Shown: piece by piece, positions 58,242 to 64,000 of the stretch
Layout of the letters: each line of letters starts with the position of its first letter
Numbering within the stretch: position 1 is the first letter of the stretch
From: Allobosea caraganae
GTDB taxonomy: Bacteria > Pseudomonadota > Alphaproteobacteria > Rhizobiales > Beijerinckiaceae
Assembly: GCF_003351345.1 (NCBI RefSeq)
Contig: NZ_QQTO01000007.1
Location: forward strand, 124,001 to 188,000
Length of the DNA: 64,000 bases
Direction: 5' to 3'
Notes under the pieces: model-generated
Seen by the model: only the letters and a program-made list of their open reading frames with translations
Databases searched by the model: none
Told to the model about the DNA's origin: nothing
Translations under genes and position numbers: made by a program

Positions 58242-59561
58242 ATGAACGCGGCGGTGGAGCCGATCGTGGGTGAGGGCGCAGGGCGCGACGCGGCGGATAT
58301 GCCGACGGGTACGCGTCCCTTCGCCGGTTTCGAATGGCTGCTCGCCGGGCGCTATCTGCGCACGCGTCGGCGCGAGGGCTTCGTCTCCGTCATCGCCGGC
58401 TTCTCCTTCCTCGGCATCATGCTCGGCGTCATGACGCTGATCGTCGTGATGTCGGTGATGAACGGCTTCCGCAAGGAGCTGCTGGACAAGATCGTCGGCG
58501 TCAACGGCCATATCTTCGTGACCCCGATCGACCGCCCGCTCGACGATTACGAAATGGTCGCCAACCGCCTGAAGCAGATCCCGGGCGTGAAGTTCGCCAT
58601 CCCGCTGGTCGAGGGCCAGGCATTGGCCTCGTCGCAATATGGCAATGGCGGCGTGCTGGTCCGCGGCGTTCGCGAGGCCGATCTCAAGTCGGTTCCCTAT
58701 ATTGGCGGCAACATCAGGCGCGGCACGCTCGACGGTTTCGACACGTCTGGCGGCATTGCCATCGGCAGCAGGCTCGCGGCGGCCCTGTCGGTGACGGCGG
58801 GCGACTCGATCCAGCTCTTCTCGCCGAAGGGCGCCTCGACCCCGTTCGGCACGGCCCCGCGCATCAAGACCTATCCGATCCAGGCGGTGTTCGAGATCGG
58901 CATGACCGAGTTCGACGCCTCCTTCGTCTTCATGCCGCTGACGGAATCGCAGGCCTATTTCGGTCGGGACAGCGATGTCAGCGTCATCGAGGTGTTCGTC
59001 GACAATCCCGACCGGACGCAATCCGTGCGCGACGCGATCGAGGCCGACGCGCCGCGCCCGCTTGTGCTTTCCGACTGGCGCCAGCGCAACCGCTCCTTCT
59101 TCAGCGCGCTCGAGGTCGAGCGCAACGTGATGTTCATCATCCTGACGCTGATCGTGCTGGTGGCGGCGCTCAACATCGTCTCCGGCCTGATCATGCTGGT
59201 GAAGGACAAGACCGAGGACATCGCGATCATGCGCACCATGGGCGCCTCGCGCGGCACGGTGCTGCGCGTCTTCCTGATCACGGGGGCGGCGATCGGCGTC
59301 GTCGGCACGCTGGCGGGGCTGCTCCTCGGCGTCCTCTTCGCCAACAACATCAAGTCGATCCTGGCCTTCCTGAACTGGATACTGGGCGCCGACCTCTGGA
59401 ACCCGACTGTCCGCTTCCTGAGCGACATCCCCTCGGTGATCGACTGGCGCGAGGTCGCGACCGTGGTGGTGATGGCTCTGGTGCTCTCCCTGCTGGCGAC
59501 GCTCTACCCCGCCTGGAAGGCGGCAAGGCTCGACCCCGTCCAAGCGCTGCGGATGGGCTGA
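58242..59561 (+). CDS. lolC: lipoprotein-releasing ABC transporter permease LolC/E
   Basis: 439 residues. A cytoplasmic N-terminus, a transmembrane helix (about 45-75) in the conserved [21 protein letters not shown], a large periplasmic MacB-like domain, then three C-terminal helices (FtsX-type). It releases outer-membrane lipoproteins to LolA. Only one permease gene is present, so it probably forms a homodimer (LolF-type arrangement) with LolD. lolD follows 5 nt later. Confidence 0.94.
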   Translation: MNAAVEPIVGEGAGRDAADMPTGTRPFAGFEWLLAGRYLRTRRREGFVSVIAGFSFLGIMLGVMTLIVVMSVMNGFRKELLDKIVGVNGHIFVTPIDRPLDDYEMVANRLKQIPGVKFAIPLVEGQALASSQYGNGGVLVRGVREADLKSVPYIGGNIRRGTLDGFDTSGGIAIGSRLAAALSVTAGDSIQLFSPKGASTPFGTAPRIKTYPIQAVFEIGMTEFDASFVFMPLTESQAYFGRDSDVSVIEVFVDNPDRTQSVRDAIEADAPRPLVLSDWRQRNRSFFSALEVERNVMFIILTLIVLVAALNIVSGLIMLVKDKTEDIAIMRTMGASRGTVLRVFLITGAAIGVVGTLAGLLLGVLFANNIKSILAFLNWILGADLWNPTVRFLSDIPSVIDWREVATVVVMALVLSLLATLYPAWKAARLDPVQALRMG

Positions 59562-59566
59562 CGATC

Positions 59567-60256
59567 ATGGCACAGGAAACGCCCACGCTCTTTCTCTCGC
59601 AGATCGAGCGCTATTACCCGCAGACGGACGCGCCGCTCGAAATCCTGCGCAAGGCCGATTTCGCGCTCTGGCCGGGCGAGCTCGTCGCGCTGGTCGCGCC
59701 CAGCGGCACCGGCAAATCGACCTTGCTGCACGTCGCCGGCCTGCTGGAAAAGCCCGATTCCGGCGAGGTCTTCGTCGGCGGGCTGGCCACGACCAAGCTC
59801 GACGACAAGGGCCGCACGCGCCTGCGCCGCACCGAGATCGGCTTCGTCTACCAGTTCCATCACCTGCTGCCGGAATTCACGGCGCTCGAGAACGTCATGT
59901 TGCCGCAGCGCATCCGCGGTCTCTCCAAGATCGAGGCGGAGGAGCGGGCGAAGGAGTTGCTGACCTTCCTCGGCCTCGGCCAGCGGCTCGACCATTTGCC
60001 GGGCGAGCTCTCCGGCGGCGAGCAGCAGCGCGTCGCCATCGGCCGCGCCGTCGCCAATGCGCCGCGCCTGCTGCTGGCCGACGAGCCGACCGGCAACCTC
60101 GACCCCGTCACCTCGCTCCACGTCTTCTCGACGCTGGTCGCGCTCGCCCGCGCCTCCGGGCTGGCGGCGCTGATCGCGACGCACAACCTCGACCTCGCCC
60201 GCCGCATGGACCGGCAGGTGACGATCCGTGACGGGCTCGTGGTGCCGCTGGGCTGA
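59567..60256 (+). CDS. lolD: lipoprotein-releasing ABC transporter ATPase LolD
   Basis: 229 residues. Walker A APSGTGKS at residues 44-51 (Ala replaces the usual first Gly), Q-loop [11 protein letters not shown] (94-104) typical of LolD, signature LSGGEQQ (148-154) and Walker B LLLADEP (168-174). It powers LolC. The stop is followed by long repeat-rich DNA before dnaE. Confidence 0.96.
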   Translation: MAQETPTLFLSQIERYYPQTDAPLEILRKADFALWPGELVALVAPSGTGKSTLLHVAGLLEKPDSGEVFVGGLATTKLDDKGRTRLRRTEIGFVYQFHHLLPEFTALENVMLPQRIRGLSKIEAEERAKELLTFLGLGQRLDHLPGELSGGEQQRVAIGRAVANAPRLLLADEPTGNLDPVTSLHVFSTLVALARASGLAALIATHNLDLARRMDRQVTIRDGLVVPLG

Positions 60257-60296
60257 GCGGGTCGGCAACCGGACTCACGCCTCGAAGCAAGGGCGC

Positions 60297-60515
60297 GGGG
60301 AACCCTCTCCTGTAAGGAGAGGGCAGGGTGAGGTGTCGGCCCGAACACCAGTGAAGCTGAACCCCGTCATTGCGAGCGCAGCGAAGCAACCCAGGAGATG
60401 TAGAGCGCAATCCCCCTGGGTTGCTTCGCTGCGCTCGCAATGACGGTCAGCTTACGGCAGCAGTGTCCAACGGCCGACACCTCACCCAACCCTCTCCTTC
60501 CAGGAGAGGGCTCCC
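60297..60515. repeat. nested inverted-repeat element between lolD and dnaE
   Basis: Outer arms 60297-60341 and 60472-60515 are inverted copies, each with its own palindrome (CCCTCTCC...GGAGAGGG). Inside, perfect 32-nt arms at 60364-60395 and 60415-60446 (core GCGAGCGCAGCGAAGCAACC) enclose a 19-nt loop; AGCTGA at 60355-60360 and TCAGCT at 60447-60452 extend the inner stem. The inner and outer arms are each dispersed intergenic repeat types in this group; here one appears to have inserted into, or assembled with, the other. No ORF. This and flanking unique DNA account for the 404-nt gap. Confidence 0.85.
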
Positions 60516-60660
60516 GCGCACTGTGCGGTGACCCGAACAGCGCTGCTTCTTTAGGTTTCGTTAACCGGCGATTCAGTCGAGCGACCCCAATCATTCAGGA
60601 GAGATTGACGAGAACAAAGCATGAATTAAAGTGAACATATCAGGAAATCAGGAGGCGGAC

Positions 60661-60771
60661 ATGGTTCTGGCACGCAAACTGGCACTTGGATTGGCGGAGC
60701 TCGCCTCCCTCGGCACCTTCCTCGGCATGATCTGGCTCTGGGCGGCGCTGCTCTCCGGCCCGAACGTTTGA
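60661..60771 (+). CDS. 36-residue membrane peptide
   Basis: 36 codons, starting MVLARKLALGLAELASL and ending ALLSGPNV. CAGGAGG at 60648-60654 lies 6 nt before the ATG, the strongest ribosome binding site in the window. Residues about 6-31 are one hydrophobic helix including FLGMIWLWAALL. It stands alone between two repeat elements, with plus-strand neighbours lolD and dnaE. No family recognised. Confidence 0.65.
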   Translation: MVLARKLALGLAELASLGTFLGMIWLWAALLSGPNV

Positions 60772-60785
60772 TGCGGCGATTTTCC

Positions 60786-60912
60786 CCTCAGCCCTCATGC
60801 TGAGGAGCCGCGCAGCGGCGTCTCGAAGGATGCTCAAGGGAGCGCTGTCACCACGAACTGGAGCATCCTTCGAGACGCGATCTGCGATCGCTCCTCAGGA
60901 TGAGGGCTGAGG
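60786..60912. repeat. inverted-repeat element upstream of dnaE
   Basis: Imperfect arms 60786-60835 and 60861-60912 start/end with CCTCAGCCCTCAT and share GTCTCGAAGGATGCTC. The AGGAGC...CTCGAAGGATG motif is a widespread dispersed palindrome of alphaproteobacterial intergenic DNA. The loop is 25 nt. It ends about 115 nt before dnaE; the remaining gap shows no clear promoter. Confidence 0.8.
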
Positions 60913-61027
60913 CAGCCGGGCCATCCACAGGCGGCGCATTGTCCTCTCGACGACGCTCGCGCCTGGCAGCCATATGATGTGGTGTGACGGCGCGAGTCGC
61001 AGGGCAGGGACGAAGGATGATGGCGGC

Positions 61028-64000
61028 ATGAGCAGCGAGCGGGGCCGCGTCCTGGGCGAGGTGGGGTTCGTCCATCTCCACGTCCATTCCAGCTATTCGC
61101 TGCTCGAAGGCGCGATGACCGTCGCGACGATCGCCAAGCTCGCCGCGGCGGATGGCCAGCCGGCCCTGGCGCTGACCGACACCAACAACCTCTTCGGCGC
61201 GCTGGAATTCTCCGAGAAGCTCGCGGGCTCCGGCCTGCAGCCGATCGCCGGCGTGCAGCTTTCCGTCGATTTCGCCGATGAGGCCGAGGGCGGGCGCAAG
61301 CCCGTCCTGCAGGTCGTGCCCCATATCGTCCTGCTCGCCATGAACGAGGCGGGCTACGGCAACCTGATGAAGCTCGTCACCGAGGCGGCGCTGGCGAGCG
61401 GCGGCTCCGGCCAGCCGATATCGACGCTGGACAAGCTCGCCGCCCATCATGACGGCATCATCGCGCTGACCGGCGGCCATGGCGGGCCGCTCAACGCCGC
61501 CCTGCGCAATGGCCAGGTCGCCCAGGCGCAGGCGCGCCTCGCCAGCCTCCACGCCATTTTCGGCGATAGGCTCTATGTCGAGCTCCAGCGCCATGGCAGC
61601 GACGGCGAGGCGGCGCTGGAGGCGCATCTGCTCAAGCTCGCCTATGATTCCGATCTGCCGATCGTTGCGACCAACGAGCCCTTCTTCGCCAAGCCGGCCG
61701 ATTTCGACGCGCATGACGCGCTGCTCGCGGTCGCCGAGGGCAGGCTGGTCTCGGACGGCGAGCGTCGCCGCGTCACGCCCGAGCATTATTTCGCCACCAG
61801 GGCCGAGATGAAGCGCCGCTTCGCCGACCTGCCGGAGGCGCTCTCCGCTACCGTCGAGATCGCCATGCGCTGCACTTGGCGCGTCGGCCTGCGCAAGCCG
61901 ATCCTGCCGCGCTTCGGCGAGGAGGGCCGCGACGAGGCGGAGGAACTGGAAGCCCAGGCGCGCGCTGGCCTCGCGGCGCGGCTCGCCAAGCACGGCCCGT
62001 CTTCGGGCTACACGGTCGACGACTACGAGAAGCGGCTCGATTTCGAACTCTCCATCATCACCCGGATGAAGTTCCCGGGCTATTTCCTCATCGTCGCCGA
62101 CTTCATCAAATGGGCCAAGGACCACGACATCCCGGTCGGCCCCGGCCGCGGCTCCGGCGCCGGCTCGCTCGTTGCCTATGCGCTGACCATCACCGACGTC
62201 GATCCGCTCCGCTTCGGCCTGCTCTTCGAGCGCTTCCTCAATCCCGACCGCGTCTCGATGCCGGACTTCGACATCGACTTCTGCCAGAACCGGCGCGAAG
62301 AGGTGATCGACTACGTCAAGCACCGCTATGGCGAGCAGCGCGTCGCCCAGATCATCACCTTCGGTACGCTGCTGGCCCGCGGCGTGCTGCGCGACGTTGG
62401 CCGCGTGCTCGAAATGCCCTATGGCCAGGTCGACAAGCTGACCAAGCTCGTGCCGCAGAACCCGGCCAAGCCGATCTCGCTGAAGGACGCGATCGAGGGC
62501 GAGCCCAAGCTGCAGGCTGCCGCGGAAGAAGAGCCGATCGTCGCCCGCCTCCTCGAAATTGGCCAGAAGCTGGAAGGGCTTCACCGCCATGCTTCGACTC
62601 ACGCCGCAGGCGTGGTGATCGGCGACCGGCCGCTGGAGCAACTCGTCGCGCTCTCGGTCGACCCGCGCACCGGCATGCGCGTCACCCAGTTCAACATGAA
62701 ATGGGTCGAGCAGGCCGGGCTGGTGAAGTTCGACTTCCTCGGCCTGAAGACGCTGACCACGCTGGCGACGGCGGTGACGCTGATCGCCCAGCGCGGCATC
62801 GCGATCGATCTGGCGAGTCTGCCCTTCGACGACCCCAAGAGCTACGAGATGCTGGCGCGCGGCGAGGTGGTCGGCGTGTTCCAGGTGGAATCCGCCGGCA
62901 TGCGCCGCGCCCTGGTCGACATGAAGGCCGACCGGATCGAGGACCTGATCGCGCTCGTCGCGCTCTATCGTCCCGGCCCGATGGACAACATCCCGAGCTA
63001 TTGCCGCCGCAAGCTCGGGCAGGAGGCGCCGACCTATCTCCACCCCAAGATGGAGCCGATCCTCTCGGAGACGCATGGCATCATCGTCTACCAGGAGCAG
63101 GTGATGCAGGTGGCGCAGGCGCTCTCGGGCTATTCGCTCGGCGAGGCCGACCTGCTGCGCCGCGCCATGGGCAAGAAGATCAAGGCCGAGATGGACGCCC
63201 AGCGCGACCGCTTCGTGCGCGGCGCGATCGAAGGCGGCATGACCAAGGACATCGCCTCCGAGATCTTCGACCTCCTGGCCAAGTTCGCCGATTACGGCTT
63301 CAACAAGAGCCACGCGGCGGCCTACGCCGTCGTCGCCTTCCAGACCGCCTATCTCAAGGCGAATTACCCGGTCGAGTTCCTGGCGGCGTCGATGACGCTC
63401 GACATGGGCAATACCGACAAGATTTCGGAATTCCGCCGCGACGCCGAGCGGCTCAAGATCGTCGTCGAGCCACCCTCGATCAACCGTTCCGGCGTCGAGT
63501 TCGACGTTGCCGACGGCGCGATCCGCTACGCGCTCGGCGCGATCAAGGGGGTCGGCCGCGCCGCGGTCGAATCGGTCATCGTCGCGCGCAATGCCGGCGG
63601 CCCGTTCAAGGACCTCGCCGATCTGGCCCGCCGCATCGACACCAAGCTGGTCAACCGCCGCACGATCGAGGCGCTGATCGCGGCCGGCGCGCTCGACATG
63701 CTGGAGAAGGACCGGGCGCGGGCCATGGCGGCGATCGACGGCATGCTCGCTTTGTCGAACCGCACCCGCGAGGCGGCGGCTGGCGGCCAGTCCGAGCTGT
63801 TCGGCGGCGGCATGGTGCAAGAGGCCTTCCGCATCCCGCCGACCGAGCCCTGGTCCCCGGCCGAGCGGCTCAGGCGCGAGCACGATGCCGTCGGCTTCTT
63901 CCTGTCGGGCCATCCGCTCGACGAGTACGAGCATGTGCTGAAGCGCCTGCGCGTGCAGCGCTTCGCCGATTTCGCCCAGACCGTGCGCGCCAACGGCACC
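61028..64000 (+). CDS. dnaE: DNA polymerase III subunit alpha (3' truncated by window)
   Basis: 991 codons are visible from the ATG at 61028 and the frame is open to the window edge; the full protein should be about 1150-1180 residues. The PHP domain starts FVHLHVHSSYSLLEG (His16, His18, His20). The polymerase active site PDFDIDF is near residue 412, and the preceding GPGRGSGAGSLVAYAL is the family palm/fingers motif. It is the replicative polymerase (DnaE1 type). Position after lolCD is standard. On the opposite strand a frame of over 1000 codons is open, an artefact of codon bias. Confidence 0.97.
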   Translation, partial: MSSERGRVLGEVGFVHLHVHSSYSLLEGAMTVATIAKLAAADGQPALALTDTNNLFGALEFSEKLAGSGLQPIAGVQLSVDFADEAEGGRKPVLQVVPHIVLLAMNEAGYGNLMKLVTEAALASGGSGQPISTLDKLAAHHDGIIALTGGHGGPLNAALRNGQVAQAQARLASLHAIFGDRLYVELQRHGSDGEAALEAHLLKLAYDSDLPIVATNEPFFAKPADFDAHDALLAVAEGRLVSDGERRRVTPEHYFATRAEMKRRFADLPEALSATVEIAMRCTWRVGLRKPILPRFGEEGRDEAEELEAQARAGLAARLAKHGPSSGYTVDDYEKRLDFELSIITRMKFPGYFLIVADFIKWAKDHDIPVGPGRGSGAGSLVAYALTITDVDPLRFGLLFERFLNPDRVSMPDFDIDFCQNRREEVIDYVKHRYGEQRVAQIITFGTLLARGVLRDVGRVLEMPYGQVDKLTKLVPQNPAKPISLKDAIEGEPKLQAAAEEEPIVARLLEIGQKLEGLHRHASTHAAGVVIGDRPLEQLVALSVDPRTGMRVTQFNMKWVEQAGLVKFDFLGLKTLTTLATAVTLIAQRGIAIDLASLPFDDPKSYEMLARGEVVGVFQVESAGMRRALVDMKADRIEDLIALVALYRPGPMDNIPSYCRRKLGQEAPTYLHPKMEPILSETHGIIVYQEQVMQVAQALSGYSLGEADLLRRAMGKKIKAEMDAQRDRFVRGAIEGGMTKDIASEIFDLLAKFADYGFNKSHAAAYAVVAFQTAYLKANYPVEFLAASMTLDMGNTDKISEFRRDAERLKIVVEPPSINRSGVEFDVADGAIRYALGAIKGVGRAAVESVIVARNAGGPFKDLADLARRIDTKLVNRRTIEALIAAGALDMLEKDRARAMAAIDGMLALSNRTREAAAGGQSELFGGGMVQEAFRIPPTEPWSPAERLRREHDAVGFFLSGHPLDEYEHVLKRLRVQRFADFAQTVRANGT

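Noticed and set aside
60848..63934. 1028-codon open frame on the minus strand
   Set aside because: Lies entirely opposite dnaE, whose motifs are clear; its composition (Ala, Arg, Gly, Asp, Leu) is what the antisense of GC-rich codons gives.
1..64000. tRNA, rRNA, CRISPR, insertion sequence or prophage
   Set aside because: No tRNA-like cloverleaf with TTC-A-C arm, regular direct repeats with spacers, transposase or integrase was seen when reading the gaps and frames.

Overview
The window is a GC-rich (about two thirds G+C by eye) chromosomal segment of an alphaproteobacterium. Gene order (nuo cluster followed by birA-rnj-mce; rpsF-rpsR-DUF2232-rplI-dnaB-alr-radA-cvpA-purF; fabD-fabG-acpP-fabF-mltG-yicC-gmk; lptF-lptG-lptD-pdxA-rsmA; proS-lolC-lolD-dnaE) is that of the Hyphomicrobiales (Rhizobiales). 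A Bosea-like or Methylobacterium-like genus is an inference from protein style, not a measurement. Nearly everything is core housekeeping DNA. I see no phage, insertion sequence, CRISPR array, rRNA or recognisable tRNA.

Layout. Positions 1-14.5 kb hold most of a respiratory complex I operon (nuoC to nuoN; nuoA and nuoB would lie to the left), interrupted by three small extra genes: an ABM-like protein ahead of nuoC, a secreted 81-residue protein between nuoC and nuoD, and an 80-residue two-helix membrane protein between nuoH and nuoI. NuoL carries a histidine/aspartate-rich insertion. The operon runs on into birA, the RNase J gene, methylmalonyl-CoA epimerase, a RidA-like protein and a DUF1467 protein (14.5-18.2 kb). 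Positions 18.2-25.2 kb hold a possible small RNA, a small membrane protein, two cyclophilins flanking a TonB/TolA-C-like periplasmic protein, queA, a purine nucleoside permease family protein, a YfgM-like protein and der.

From 25.3 to 35.2 kb a minus-strand block runs rpsF, rpsR, a DUF2232 protein, rplI (then a clear terminator), dnaB, alr, radA, cvpA, purF and a short-chain dehydrogenase, ending in a terminator inside a palindromic repeat. Positions 35.5-42.3 kb are fatty-acid synthesis (fabD, fabG, acpP, fabF), mltG, yicC and gmk on the plus strand. Positions 42.3-49.1 kb on the minus strand are LPS export and envelope genes (lptF, lptG, lptD) with pdxA and rsmA; surA, usually between lptD and pdxA, is absent here. 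Then come pepA, holC and a small lipoprotein (49.2-51.6 kb), an ABC-F ATPase on the minus strand, an orphan chemoreceptor, coaD, proS, lolC-lolD, and the first 991 codons of dnaE, which runs off the right edge.

The less ordinary content is in the gaps: three related 44-45 bp palindromes of the rhizobial palindromic-element type, larger inverted-repeat elements at 25.2, 60.3 and 60.8 kb, a three-hairpin cluster at 51.6 kb, and several very small genes, including a 36-residue membrane protein with a strong ribosome binding site between lolD and dnaE. I found no convincing new multi-gene system; the best leads are the extra small genes of the complex I operon and the 18.2-18.4 kb RNA candidate.
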